Part shown: in pieces, positions 1 to 11,640 of the stretch
Layout: the number at the start of each line of letters is the position of its first letter
Position numbering within the stretch: position 1 is the first letter of the stretch
Assembly (NCBI RefSeq): GCF_000321225.1
Contig: NW_004450582.1
Coordinates: forward strand, 2,006,870-2,070,869
Reading direction: 5' to 3'
Source of the DNA: Odobenus rosmarus divergens
Lineage: Eukaryota; Chordata; Mammalia; Carnivora; Odobenidae
Length of the DNA stretch: 64,000 nucleotides
Translations under genes and position numbers: made by a program
Notes under the pieces: generated by a model
The model's database searches: none
Told to the model about the DNA's origin: nothing
What the model saw: the letters and a program-made list of their open reading frames with translations, nothing else

Positions 1-1000
1 ACTGGTTATAGGACTGCTTAGGTGAATGCCCCCAGCAGGCAGGGCCAAATTGGATTTCCGCAGGTCGTCCCAACCCACAGTTCACTGCATTATTTTCCAT
101 AACGGTGCAATCAGGGAGAAATCGGATATGAAAACAATCTCTCATTTCGCAGCCTGTTCATTCTGTAGCTTGATCAGCAAAGGCATGTTCTGCACTATAC
201 TCTCCCTCATGTTAATCTGGAAATTTTTCCTTTGTGTCCTCTCTAAATATTCTTTTTCTGAATGTCATCCTATTTCCAGGGTTGGCAATGACTAGATGAT
301 GTAACAAAGGAGAGAAATTGCAGAATTACACATCTCTTCCATGAGATTTTTCTCTCACTGACCAAACCCTGGTAAATAAATAAATAAATAAAAGAAAAAA
401 ATCTTCTTTTTTGTCCCAAAGATTTCAAAGCATAGCCACATCTAATGCAAAGGTAGAAAGATATTTGACTACACTAGGAAACAACGGCTGACAGGGCCTC
501 CTGGCAGGCAGTTGTTTATGTGAATAGAACTTTTGCAGGACATCTCGTTAGCGGTTTTCAGGCCCAGGGGTTGACATCCAAACCCGAGTCAGTCCGGGAA
601 GCATCACTGGCAAAACAGCATGAGGAACAGAGTGTTCTATTCAAACACCGAATTGTAGAATAATTTTCTATCTTATTTATCTACTTCAAGGATGAAATAA
701 TCTGGAAGCACAAAATTATACTAGTCTATTCCAACTCATGCTTGAAAAGAGATTTAAACTATCTGTTCAAAAGTCACATAGGCATTACGTGACAGTGTCA
801 GAGTTAAACTGAGCTCAGCCAACTCCCAATTTGGTTCCCATCGGAGACCTTGCTGAGTCAGTCACTCCCACTTTTTGCATTCACTCCTCTGCTTTGGCCA
901 TCCTGAGTGATCTATTCCTCAACTGCTGGGGAAAATGAATTGAACCCCTGAACCAATGGAGTTAAACCAATCTTTCTGAAAGCATTGCATGCCAGCCATT
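1..1000. other. Intergenic, nothing recognised
   Basis: Unique-looking AT-rich sequence with no splice-bounded coding segment, RNA gene or clear repeat. The 89-codon open frame at 26-295 has no recognisable content. Confidence 0.5.
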
Positions 1001-1004
1001 ACTC

Positions 1005-1195
1005 AAGGAGCTCTACATTTATTGTCTTCTTTTTTTTTTTTTACATTTATTGTCTTGTTTAATCCATCCAACAGTCCTGTGAGTCAGGTTTTATAATTCT
1101 TTATTGTGTCACTGAGAAATGTGAGGCTCAGGAATTTTAACTTACCGAATGTCACACAGGAGTTAAGTGGCAGAACCAGAATCCAAATCCAGGCT
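1005..1195 (-). mobile_element. MIR SINE fragment
   Basis: The reverse MIR core is readable: TTTAATCCATCCAACAGTCCTGTGAG, then GAGGCTCAG and TGTCACACAGGAGTTAAGTGGCAGA. A poly-T run interrupts the left end. Confidence 0.7.
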
Positions 1196-1660
1196 TTTTT
1201 TTTTTTTTTTTAGTTTTACTGAGGTATAATTGACAAAAATTGTATATATTTGAGATGTGATGGTTTGATATGCAAATACCTTGTGAAATGATTACCATGA
1301 TCAAGTTAATTAACATATCCATCACCTCCCATGGTTATGTTTTTTTTTTTAGTGCAGTAAGAACACTAAAGATCTCTTGGCAACTTGACCTTGAATTAGT
1401 TCAAGTATACAATACAGTATATTCCATTCTCTGTTCCTGTGAGTTCAACTTTTTTAGGTTCCACATATAAGTGATATCATACAATATTTATTTTTCTGCT
1501 TCTGGCTTATTTCATTTATTATAATGTCCTCCAGCTTTATTCATGTTGTCACAAATGGTTTTTATGGCTGAATAATGTTCTGTTATGTATATACCATATC
1601 ATCTTAATCCATTTATCAGTCAACAGACACTTAGACTGTTTCTATAGGCTTTCTTATTCC
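1196..1660 (-). mobile_element. Old L1 3' end (L1M type)
   Basis: A poly-T run (the tail in reverse) is followed by antisense L1 3'-UTR wording such as TACTGAGGTATAATTGACAAA and CATATCCATCACCTCCCATG. Then come the antisense end-of-ORF2 phrases TTTATGGCTGAATAATGTTC and CCATTTATCAGTCAACAGAC. Truncated at its 5' end. Confidence 0.8.
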
Positions 1661-3320
1661 AAAAAGTATATCCCTCACCCAGAAGAGCTCTTCACTTCCT
1701 ACAGAGCCTTTCTTTAGAGTCCATTCTAGTTTATGTGATGAGTTTTTGTCTGAGAGGGTGCCAAAAGTATGGAAGGAATACGAAAATTGAATAAGGATAG
1801 GAAATGCTCACACACACCCAATTTGTTGTTTGTTTTGTCTGAGAGATCAATGGAAGAGCAGGTGAAATGTGCTGAAGTGCAAAGGAATTTGGTAGGTTTG
1901 GTTCATGCAGCTAGCTACCAGATTTTCTTCTAGTCAATCTGTTACCTAAAGTTAAAATCACTTTAAGAATGATTTAAATCTTCATTTAAATGAAGTCCCT
2001 TTGGATTATACAAGATCCATCCAGACATCTATCTCTAACTGAAGGATTTCAAAGAGCATATTTCATTTCTCATGTCAAATTTAAAAGCTGTCAACTATTT
2101 TTTAAATTCTCTTAATAACTAATGTCATTGTTGTTATGCTTACTAAATTTCTATTAAATCACTTGCTGTCATTTACAGCTCTTATCTTCCTCCAAAATAC
2201 TTCTTACAACTTATAACTGTGCTCTCAAGTTCTTGTATACTATGATTGATGAGCAAAGCTATCATCCTCTCCCTTCCCTTCATGTCTTGACAAATATTAA
2301 CTAAACTCCTGTTCTCCTTCCACCTCACTGATAGAGACATCAGCTCATTCCTCCCATATCCCAGCTCACCGGTCCTAATTTTGAGTCTCCTGTTCTGTAA
2401 GTCTTCTTCAAATATCTTCTTCAACTCCTACAAATTACTGGAGTCCCTTGCTTGCTGTCATACATTTCCTGAACATAGGAAGGGGTATTTTCTGTTGGTG
2501 AGTTGGAATGATGAAAGGCGAATACAAGAATGTGGCAAGTGTGGGATGACAGTAGAAGAGATCTGAAAGGGCTCCTTCCCCTCCTCAAAAAGAACAGCTT
2601 GCCATGGTGCTGTGGGAGAAATTCCCCAGACTTTAACTTCACGGCTCACTGAGAACCAGCCGCGAGAGTCTAATGAGTAAATGGCCAACCTTTCCTAACT
2701 TCATGTCCAGCCAAGACAGGGGACATAGAACCTGTTCTCCATTTTGCTTTGAGTTGAAGGAGCAGGCCATACATTGAGCTTAGAGTCCAGTTTCGCTTGG
2801 GGTCTAAGTAACTATAGAAATGGACTTTTAGACCCGACAGAGACAGTATTCTTAAACCAAACTAGAGTTAGTGTCAGCTGACAGTCAGCAAACATGGGTG
2901 TTCGTAGACGTGGTGATTTCTAAAGTAAGCTGAAAGGCTTTAGAAAGCAACATATTTGAGTTGGAGCTTCTTTGGACAGACAATTTAGTATGCACAGTAC
3001 TGGATAAACAAACAAATGGGGAGCTCGAGTTCGAAAACCAAATTCATCCCTTTCTCTGGTTTTGTAAGTTGTTTAACTATCTGGGTGTAAGTGGCAAAAG
3101 GCAGATCTTTAATTCCTATTACCCTATTTCAAAAGACGTTGAAGAAATTAGCATTTTAAATAGGTATATCTTTTTATAATTTTATCTTTATCTCTGAAAC
3201 TTTAGGCTCAGCAATCCCTGTAGACACAATCACAGACTTCTTTAAGCAATTGTCAGAACCTTGGGGAACAGTGTGCGGTTGTATCAGTGATTCAAGTCGT
3301 ATATCCCTGTGTCTCTGTGA
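1661..3320. other. Intergenic, nothing recognised
   Basis: No gene-like segment. Short overlapping open frames near 2182-2690 on both strands carry no recognisable protein content. Confidence 0.5.
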
Positions 3321-3324
3321 AATC

Positions 3325-3500
3325 AAATAGCCCTTTGCGATTTAGTTACTATGTGACCTTGGAAAAAATACATAACCTCTTTGAGCCCTAATTTTCTCAT
3401 ATGTAACATGTGGGTAATTATACTCAGTTTGTAAGATTATTATGAGAAGTAAATAACATAATGAATAAAAAGTGTTTATCATAGTACCTATATGATACAT
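3325..3500 (+). mobile_element. MIR SINE fragment
   Basis: Forward MIR wording: TTACTATGTGACCTTGGAAA, AACCTCTTTGAGCCCTAATT, and TTATTATGAGAAGTAAATAA near the end. Confidence 0.75.
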
Positions 3501-3843
3501 GATGATATTACTTGGATAGTTGTATAATTATTACTTCACATCTGCTATCTTATTTAAAAATTGAAGCTTTTAACGGAAAGGAAAAGGGTAGGGGAGTTGA
3601 TCTATATGGGAAGGGGAAGAAAAAAAAAATGTGGCAGCTACTCCCAACCAGAAGCCCAGTTTATTTACTACCCAGGCTTCTCTGCCTTTCCCCAGACATT
3701 TCTCCCCAGGATTCCCTAAATGTCCCTCCCATACCTGAGCTTGACAAACACTTATTTTCACTTAGTTCAGCTGAGACAAATTAAGAAAGGACTGAGGAAT
3801 TCAGTGCTTGGGAAGCTATGTCAGTTAAGGAATCTGAGATGCA

Positions 3844-4026
3844 GGGGCATCTGGGTGGCTCAGTTGGTTAAGTGTCTGCCTTCGGCTCAGGTCATGATCC
3901 CAGGCTCCTGGGATCGAGCCCCGGGTTGGGCTCCCTGCTCAGCGGGGAGTCTGCTTCTCCCTTTCCCTCTGCCACTCCCCCTGCTTGTGCCCTCTCTGTC
4001 AAATAAATAAATAAAATTTAAAAAGG
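3844..4026 (+). mobile_element. Carnivore tRNA-derived SINE
   Basis: The head is GGGGCATCTGGGTGGCTCAG, the body contains CATGATCCCAGGCTCCTGGG, and the tail is AATAAATAAATAAA. TCTGAGATG on both sides is the target-site duplication. Confidence 0.95.
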
Positions 4027-4779
4027 AAAGGACTCTGAGATGGAGGATCCCCTTGTCAAGGGGCTTCCCTTAAAAACACAGAACTTAGAGGTCAGCACTA
4101 TCCTAGGAACCTGGCTAGGTTTCTGTCTCTCGTTTCGTTGTCCTAGAAAGAGATTTTTGTTTTTATTTTCAGGGCTGGTGCTTCCTAACTCTTCTCCCCT
4201 TTGCCTTTTTCTTTAACGGCAAGACTAAGGGTTTTAGTGCTGTCAGTAAAATAATACTGTGAACTCATAAAACCAACATTCTGTAAATAAAGTGGGATCT
4301 CATGGAACAGAAAAAAAAAAAAAAACAAAAGTCTGACTGGAGCCAGGAAAATTCCTCAAGGAGACAAAATATCTAGTAGTCTGAAAAAGAAAGAATGGAT
4401 AAGCAAGGATGGACAGAGGATGTAGAATTGTGGGAAATATGTTAACTTTATTATTACAATGCTATGGGTTTAGTCATAGAAATACAATAGAAAGGGGATA
4501 ATTCTTTTAGTATGTCCGCCAGCACATACTTTTCTGAAAAGCTTCTCCTCACAATAATTCCTGGCAGGTCTGCCAACCTTCCCTCTCCTCCATTCTTTCC
4601 CTGAACTCAGAATTGTCTGACCGTGTCATCAGCACTTTCTGCAATGTTCTACAAATAAAGATGCTCCTGGGTACCCACAAAAAGTCAGTCCAATGAGAAA
4701 GCAAATCACTTAGACTTCTCTAGGGCCAGTGGGCTGCCTAAACAAATTTTTAAAGAAGAAACACTAATTAAATTTATGA

Positions 4780-4935
4780 TCTAAGATCACGCTTGATTCC
4801 TGAGAGTAGGGTCCCTATCTGTATATTTTTCTCCATTCTATTTCCAGTTTAGAGTTGTCACAGAGAAGATGTTCGATACATTTGTTAAATGGACTGATGA
4901 TGGGATGGAGGGCTGGATGGATGAAAGAATGACTA
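4780..4935 (+). mobile_element. L2 LINE 3' end
   Basis: Phrases such as GAGAGTAGGGTCCCTATCTG, GAAGATGTTCGATACATTTG and a terminal run of GGATGGATGAAAGAATGA fit the L2 3' terminus. Diverged. Confidence 0.55.
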
Positions 4936-5303
4936 AAATATGAGGCTATTTCTGGCCCTGGAGGGCATGCTCATGCTTCTCTTTCCCTCCTAAGGGCAGG
5001 TGGAAGAGGAGATCCCGTATGGTTCTGTATTCTGTTGCCTGGGTTATACCATGCTCCAATCTCCCATGCCGAGATTCCTGTACAGTCTGAAAGCACTGCC
5101 AATCATGTCACTGTCTCTCCAATTCCTTTGTCGTCACTCCTGGGAGTATCTGCAAATAGTCTCTCCACTAAAGAATATTCCTCTTTAGCTAGGCGGAAAT
5201 ATCTATACAAATATCTTTCATAATTATCTAAAATCCAAATATAAATTGGAATTTCATGTGATCTAGTCTTTACAAGGTAGTTCAATTAAGAAAATACAAA
5301 TTA

Positions 5304-5370
5304 GGGGCACCTGGGTGGCTCAGTCAGCTCTCACACAAGCACATGCACACACTCTCTCTCAAAAAAAAAA
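5304..5370 (+). mobile_element. Carnivore SINE with large internal deletion
   Basis: The first bases match the SINE head (AGGGGCACCTGGGTGGCTCA). The sequence then jumps to a CACACTCTCTCTC tail and A-run, so about 120 bases of body are missing. Confidence 0.8.
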
Positions 5371-5986
5371 CCTACCGGCCAACATTAATTAAAAACAATT
5401 TTAATATTTTCCAGCAATTCTCAATCTTTTACAATCTCAAACAAGCCTATTCATAACCAAAACAGCTCTTACTTGTCTTTTCCCCTGTCTCATTTTCAGC
5501 GTCTCACATCTTACAGCAGCCTCAAAGCTTTTCTCTCTACAACTCAGTCTCTACCCAAACCTCTCCCATCCAGCAAACCAAATCTATAAGGCCTCTTCAT
5601 TTCTCTCTTTCCACCTCTTTCTACCTCCGTTTTTTTTTCTCTCTCTCTCTTTTTTCTGACAAGTCAATCTCTACCCTTTCCAATACAAAGCCCCCATCGA
5701 GTTAGTCTGATCCTCCTCATAAAAACACATGACTGGAGTCGGCACATGCAAAATTATCTTTGAGACAGGGAGTGATGGGTGGGAGAAGAGAAAAAGAAGA
5801 GCTCTGAGTTTTCACACATGTTATTTAATTGCTATAAATTATATAAAAATGGTATTTAGCATAGGAGGACCCATAAATAAATGGAAAACGGGAAAGGGAA
5901 GATGAGTGACTGGTGAGAGGGAGACAGTTTCCAACAGAAAGTGTTAGCCTTGGAAAAAGCAAGATGATAAGGAAACATGCTTAAAA

Positions 5987-6182
5987 GGGGCGCCTGGGTG
6001 GCTCAGTCAGTTAAGCATCTGCCTTTGGTACAGGTCATGATCCCAGGGTCCTGGGATCCAGTCCGGCATCGGGCTCCCTGCTCGGCGGGGAGTCTGCTTC
6101 TCCCTCTCCCTCTGTCCCTACCCCCCTGCTTGTGCTCTCTCTCTCTCTCTGTGTCAAATAAATAAAATCTTAAAAAAAAAAG
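5987..6182 (+). mobile_element. Carnivore tRNA-derived SINE
   Basis: Full-length copy starting GGGGCGCCTGGGTGGCTCAG and ending AAATAAATAAAATCTT plus an A-run. Confidence 0.95.
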
Positions 6183-8292
6183 TTTAGGGAAGCCAGTGGA
6201 AGCAGTGATGAAAACAACTCGTGAAGAAAGGTGGAGCTTATGTTGGAAAGAGAAGTGTAAGATTTTGACACTTGGGTTCAGAGAGTATAAGAATAAACAA
6301 TTGCAATGTCAGAAGGCAGACAGAGCACAGCTTTCACTTGAACTTGGGATGGAGGAGACACGCGGAATCTGGCCAGAAAAGACCAAGTTAACGTACATCA
6401 CAAAGCACATGTTTGTAGCTGGAAGAGACTTCTCTAATTCCAGAGATAGGGTGGGAGAGGTGGAGTATCCTACTCATTTTAGGGATGAAACACTGAAACC
6501 AAACTTGCTTCATTTCATATAAATTGGGGGTTAGTAACTGAGTTGAGTACATATAAAATGCTACATGAACAAGCCACAGCTAGTTTGTTTTCCCAAAACA
6601 AGCAATGTAGTAAATGTAGTAAATGCAATGTAGTAAACTGGCTTTTGCAAATATAATGATTTGGATGATTTATCTTGGAAAAAGGGCACTGAGGCCAATC
6701 CTGAGAGCAAGTTTGTGATTTAAAGAAGAAGACAACCACCAATCTTGTGACCAGAAATCACAATGGATGAATTTATCAGAGATGAACATACATTGTCTTC
6801 TTTTTGAGGTCGTCTTTAGGATTTTATCAAGAAGAATATATCTCTCAATATGACAAAATCTGGAGGGAAACCCTGACATTTATTGGTCCTTCGCAACTCA
6901 CCAATCCTTCCGATTACAAGGATTGCGAACTATTTCCTTTAATAGGGAATCCTTTAGTATTTATAAAAGCTCTTCAGAAGGTGGAGGCTGGGAGGGAAAG
7001 TGCATCCCAAAAAGACAAAAAGAATGAGGCATGTGGTTTCACCTAGTTGTCCATCACTGCTCCTTGAAATAAATTATTATTGAAAACTGTACCCACCTAC
7101 TCCCAAGCCAACCCTTTTGCTGTTCCAGCCAAGTGAGCAGTCCTGCAGCTTTAGCTCATCTACAGTCTGCTGCTCTGTGACTCAGACCTTTCTGTCTGCC
7201 AAGAGGATTCTGGGGTACCAGACAGCCGAGACACATCTTGATAGAAAAGGTTTTCTGATTGTCCAAGAAGAAGAAGAAAAGAAAAAAAAGAAGAAGAAGA
7301 AGAAAAAAAAAAGCTCTGTCTACAAGATAACCAGAGGCACCAAATTACAATCCTCCTCCTGCAAGAAAAAAAACAGCACTTCTGCTACTGAGGGTATAAT
7401 GGTATAATGGAAGCGTGTGTTTGTGAAAAATCTATGTTTGAGGACACATGGCAGCTAAAGCACAAAATGAATATAGTAAGTATCTATTACTTACCCCCTT
7501 AGGGACGTGTCTTGTTTGTCTCTAGATCTCCCCACAGCACCTAGCACACTTCCTTGCCTCTCATCCGTCGCTCACTAAGAACATATTGGATTAGCTCATT
7601 ATCAGGACAATGCCTTCAGAAAATGAGAGATGGCTACTCTTTTATTTTTGCTGCACTTTAAATCAGTGATATCCAGCCTAAGAGGGCCTTGGGGCACAGG
7701 ATTGGACTCAAGACGCAAAACTGGATGGGCAAGTTACGATGGAGCCAATTGAGGAAACAGAACTCAGGGCATCACTGGGCATCTCTGCCCTGCTGAGCAC
7801 TTGGAAAAAACGCAAAAGTTGCATATCACTGGGCACATATGCAATTGGTCCATGACTGTTAGTGCAACCCTACTGGGAAAATAAGTCTACATTAGAACCA
7901 GTTTATGAAGCGAAGTCCTTTGCTCATCCATCCATCAGGGGAGCAAGCAGAACACTTCAGCTCTGTCTGCACACCAGACCTGTAGTCAGGGCCAGGAGAG
8001 TGGATCGGAGAAGGAATTAGAAAGGCAAACACGTGTTTGTGGCAACTCCCTTTTCTGTGGACTTTTGCCCGGATCTGGCCCTAAACCTAGGGCGGCCACG
8101 TCTGTAGCAGGGCACCATCCTGCTATAGCACCATCTGATCCAGAAGTGAGGGAAAACTGCCTACCCAGAGTAGATAATATCTGGAAGGAATGAGCATTTG
8201 GGAAAAGTCCCAGTGCTAGTTTAGGGCCAACCAGTCTCCACCTTCTCTGGCCCCCTCCCACTGCTTCCTCCCCTTTCAGCTGCTCTCGTTCT
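6183..8292. other. Intergenic upstream of MGP
   Basis: No coding exon recognised. It contains a (GAA)n-rich stretch at 7261-7316 and a weak L2-like tract near 7490-7620. The last few hundred bases are the probable MGP upstream regulatory region. No specific factor site is claimed. Confidence 0.5.
7261..7316 (+). repeat. (GAA)n-rich microsatellite
   Basis: Imperfect GAA/GAAA repeats in an uninterrupted purine run. Confidence 0.9.
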
Positions 8293-8299
8293 TATAAAA
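8293..8299 (+). promoter_or_regulatory. MGP: MGP TATA box
   Basis: TATAAAA lies 99 bases before the MGP ATG. Transcription would be expected to start about 25-30 bases downstream, near 8320-8328, leaving a 5' UTR of roughly 70-80 bases. MGP is known as a TATA-containing, strongly regulated gene. The exact start site is inferred. Confidence 0.75.
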
Positions 8300-8397
8300 C
8301 CTCCACAGCCTTTCACCAACAGCCTGCAGGAGCCTCTCTCCCCTCCGCTGCCTGCCGCAAAAGCCAGTGAGACCAACCCACAGGACACGGAGAGACC

Positions 8398-8458
8398 ATG
8401 AAGAGCCTGCTCCTTCCCTGCCTTCTGGCTGCCTGGGCCATGGCAGCTCTGTGCTATG
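8398..8458 (+). CDS. MGP: MGP coding exon 1 (signal peptide)
   Basis: The ATG has context GACCATGA. It opens a frame of 20 full codons ([20 protein letters not shown]) plus one base of a split Glu codon. The donor is G|GTGAGA. The exon encodes the whole signal peptide, as in other mammals. Confidence 0.95.
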
Positions 8459-11412
8459 GTGAGAAACCTTTCTCCTGCCACTTTTCTAGGTTTTCTCTTC
8501 TGCCTCTGATTTCAGTTTATTTTGATTTTTTTCCCTCCCTCCTCCTCTTCTCCCCCCTCTCTCTAATAGAATCTTAAAGTATCATCAATTTAACATTTCC
8601 CAAGCCCCGTGGACAGTGATTTGTCCCATCAAGTCTTCTTTACATCCAAAATATCCAGATTTCTGTAGGCAACCTAACAAGCAGCTCCTGTGTATGGTAA
8701 GTCACTACACACCTAGAAACTTTGCTGTTTCAGAAAGAAGATATCAAATTCCCAGCCCCCCAACTTCCCATTTTTGGGGATGTTTATTTATACTCTGTAA
8801 CAGTTTGGTTAAAGGTATTAGTGAAATCACTCACCTTTAAGAAAATCAGTTTTCACATGAAGTGTTAAGTTTAGGCCCTCTGCAGGGACAGGACAATCTC
8901 ATGAACTTCCTACATTTGTTCAGTGAATTAATTTAAAAATAGAGTTTCGCATTTAAAGAATCTCAGAGAAAAAAGATTGTATAATTTCGATTGTCAAAAG
9001 ATAAATTCCACCTGATTTCTCTATGTTGTTAACTATATCTGTGTCTGTTCAAAGCTTATGAAAGAAAATCTGAAGATTAGTTTCGATCCATCTTACGCTT
9101 CAATTATCTGGCTATTTAGATGACTTTAACCTCAATTGTATTAACAACCATTAGTACTTTTCTTCTGACTCTTGAAATTATTCACATGGTTTCTGTATCA
9201 GAGGATTTGGTGTCTTCATCTCCTTTTTAATTTTTGAAATAAAATCACTTGCTTACAAATATAAACCTCTTATTGCCAGATTTACCTACTGTGCACAGGA
9301 CAGTGGTAGAAGAAAACTTTTGCTTTGGCATCAGCTCAGTTTTTCCTCTGAACTGGCTTCAGCCCAGTGGGAGTTGTCAGCTGGAGCCAGTGGTTTCTGT
9401 GGCTGCCAAGTTCATACAGGCTCCTAAGAGCCTTTAGGAACCTCTTAGAAACCGATCTTGGTAGAGCCCAGCTGACCATCTCCCCACACTGCCTGGAGGA
9501 CCTGGGCTATTTTTTGGATCCCTCTGTCCCTTTCTCAACCCTGCTCTTGGACAGGTCTCAAATGAATCAGAGAAGAAGCCTCTCTGGAAATCTGTGTGTA
9601 GCACTTAAATTATCTTATTTCACTAGCCTGAAGACCTCATAGCCCTTGGGAACTTTTAGCCAAGACCATAGCCACTGGTTCCTTCAACATCAGACAAAAC
9701 TAAAGTGTAAAGATCTCTACACCAAGGAGAGAGCTAGAGAAACAACTCATAAATCCTAAATGCCTGAAATTTGTAATAATCACACTGCTCACTATATTCT
9801 TCACATCTTTTTGACTCTTTTCTCTCCTTCCTTCCCTAAATTTAGACCGTTGCCATGTGTGATAAATAACACTCAAATGAATCTTTTTTTTATTCCAGAA
9901 TCTCATGAAAGCATGGAATCCTATGAAATTAGTAAGTGAACATTTGACTTCCTTATTTAAATCTCATGCTTTAAAGAATCTCTCTTCCTATTCTTGAATA
10001 GACAAAATGGTAATATATGGAGGTCAAATAGGGAAGGGAAAGAGGGGGCCTCTTTTGGAAAACTAAAGTAAATTTAAAAATCTAATGACTATAAAAATCT
10101 CCAGATGAGCAATTGTTTAAGCTTGAAATAGTGTAATATGGCCTTGAAGCTGCATTCAACAGAGTTGGAGGCATTTGGAAATTTTAAGCTGGCGCACATC
10201 AACCACACAGATGGAAAACAAGGAGTAATGACAAATGGCAAAGTAGGGGATTAGAGTCCTAGTCAGCTGGGAAACCACGGTCGTCAGCGTGTGAAATCCT
10301 ACTGAGTATCTGGACTTACAAAGACTGAGTATAGGAAGAAGTAACATACCACTCTCATTTTCAATTTGTTCATTATCTTCATAATATTTACACAGTCTAT
10401 TTCTGGTAATCTCAAGTTATGCTTTACAAGTCCTCAGAACAGAGAGAATTTCTCCTCACAGGGATTAAACACACACTGACCAGGAATACCAAATTGAGAA
10501 AGGCAAAGCGATTGCCCATAGGCGAAATAAACAAAAATAACTGGGGCCTATGTAACAAATCTCTAAAAAACATATACTGATTTCTTTTGATCGGGCAGTT
10601 TAGGAAACCTGCTTTTATCTTTCTCTCTGACTTTTGTAAGATCTCTAGTTACGTGAAATGCATGAGTTAATGAGTTTTCAAATATACTTATGTCAGGGAA
10701 TATTCATGGAAATATCTCCAACTACTGCTTTCCTAAAACTGCAATTTTTTCTTTTTTCTTTTAAGATCCCTTCATTAACAGGAGAAACGCTAATACTTTT
10801 ATATCCCCACAGTGGGGATGGAGAGCTAAAACCCAAGAGAGGTGGGTAACAAAACTTGATGAGGGGGGGTAATTTTTCTCAAGTAGCATCCCTGATCTGA
10901 ATGGAATGAGAAACAAGTTTTTTTTTAATCATATGTATTTTTTCTAATTGTATCCCCAAATCATAGAATTTAAAAAACAGTATAGAGAAAACAACTGAAT
11001 TTCAAGAAGACTAGCTTGTGAAAGACCCAGAAAGCAGAGGGGAGGGAGAAGGGAAAGGAGGACAGAAAGAAAATTTCTATTTTCGTAAAACAAAAAGTCC
11101 CCATTCCACCTTTCCCCCTGTTAAGTACCTCTAATATTGGGGGATGAATGGGATCTCTCTCCTATGTTTTCTTAGTCTTTCTTTTTTCCCCTTTTCCTCT
11201 TTTTTTTTTTTCCCTACTCTATTTATGCTTCTCATTTGGGGCCTTTTTCCATCCCCCCACCACTTTCTAGGATCAGAGAAAGCATCAAGCCTGCCTATGA
11301 GATCAGTCGGGAAGCCTGTGATGACTTCAAGCTTTGTGAACGCTATGCCATGGTTTATGGATACAACGCTGCCTACAATCGCTATTTCAGGCAGCGCCGC
11401 GGGGGCAAATGA
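8398..11412 (+). CDS. MGP: Matrix Gla protein, complete coding region in four exons
   Basis: Joining 8398-8458, 9899-9931, 10766-10841 and 11271-11412 gives 312 nt, that is 103 codons plus TGA, the usual MGP length. MGP is a small secreted vitamin-K-dependent protein that binds calcium and blocks calcification of cartilage and arteries. The product has a 19-residue hydrophobic signal peptide ending LCY. Serines 22, 25 and 28 fit the phosphoserine sites known in the family. Glu21, 56, 60, 67 and 71 sit at the five known gamma-carboxylation positions. The carboxylase-recognition region ends in [12 protein letters not shown], with Cys73 and Cys79 forming the disulfide. The tail [16 protein letters not shown] has the basic stretch removed during maturation. 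All introns are GT-AG, with phases 1, 1 and 2. Residues 47-49 read Gln-Trp-Gly where human and cow have Gln-Gln-Arg. Identification is near certain. Confidence 0.97.
9899..9931 (+). CDS. MGP: MGP coding exon 2 (33-nt micro-exon)
   Basis: A polypyrimidine tract and TTCCAG precede the exon and GTAAGT follows it. It encodes the Glu21-Ile31 segment [11 protein letters not shown] plus one base of Asn32. It contains the first Gla position and the three phosphoserine positions. The 33-nt length matches the family exon. Confidence 0.95.
10766..10841 (+). CDS. MGP: MGP coding exon 3
   Basis: The acceptor is CTTTTAAG and the donor AG|GTGGGT. The exon is 76 nt, the size known in human MGP. It encodes [15 protein letters not shown], then [11 protein letters not shown]. 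The [10 protein letters not shown] segment is a hallmark of MGP and lies within the carboxylase-recognition region. The Trp-Gly at residues 48-49 is atypical. Confidence 0.94.
11271..11412 (+). CDS. MGP: MGP coding exon 4 (Gla domain and C-terminus)
   Basis: The acceptor CACTTTCTAG precedes the exon. It encodes [46 protein letters not shown] and ends in TGA. Glu60, 67 and 71 and the disulfide cysteines 73 and 79 are intact. Confidence 0.96.
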
Positions 11413-11640
11413 GATTGGAAAAAGTCTCTTTCTTTCCAGAGTCTGGTGCCTGGTTTTGTATTCCTTTGCAGCATTAACCTACATAAACACATACGAATTG
11501 CTTCCTTCTTAAATGTTCTTGTGTGACTGCTACCCTCCTTCCTGCCCCCAGGTTGATAGGCAGTGAAAGAGCAATGTAGGGAAAGGTCAAGAGGGAGTTC
11601 AGATGTGTGATTATTACATAATAAACTGTTGGTTGGATAC
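11413..11640 (+). other. MGP: MGP 3' UTR with poly(A) signal
   Basis: The sequence runs from the stop codon to an AATAAA at 11620-11625. A GT-rich stretch (TGTTGGTTGG, then TTTTGTGAG) follows, as expected of a cleavage region. The mRNA probably ends near 11640. Confidence 0.8.

Noticed and set aside
3720..4010. 96-codon open frame, and similar frames at 5977-6165, 35815-36000, 49674-49937 and 59682-59915 with a shared IWVAQLVKCLPSAQVMIPGSWD-like peptide
   Set aside because: These are translations of the carnivore SINE body in the same frame. The shared peptide comes from the repeat, not from a gene family.
1..8290. Possible ERP27 exons left of MGP, expected from human gene order
   Set aside because: No ERP27-like coding segment was seen. 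In human the gap to ERP27 is larger than the sequence available here.
7986..8481. Two overlapping minus-strand frames with GC-rich content over the MGP promoter and exon 1
   Set aside because: They are shadows of the promoter and exon 1 region, with no splice or family support.
11144..11512. 122-codon plus-strand open frame overlapping MGP exon 4
   Set aside because: Wrong frame for MGP. Exon 4 in its own frame with splice sites explains the region.
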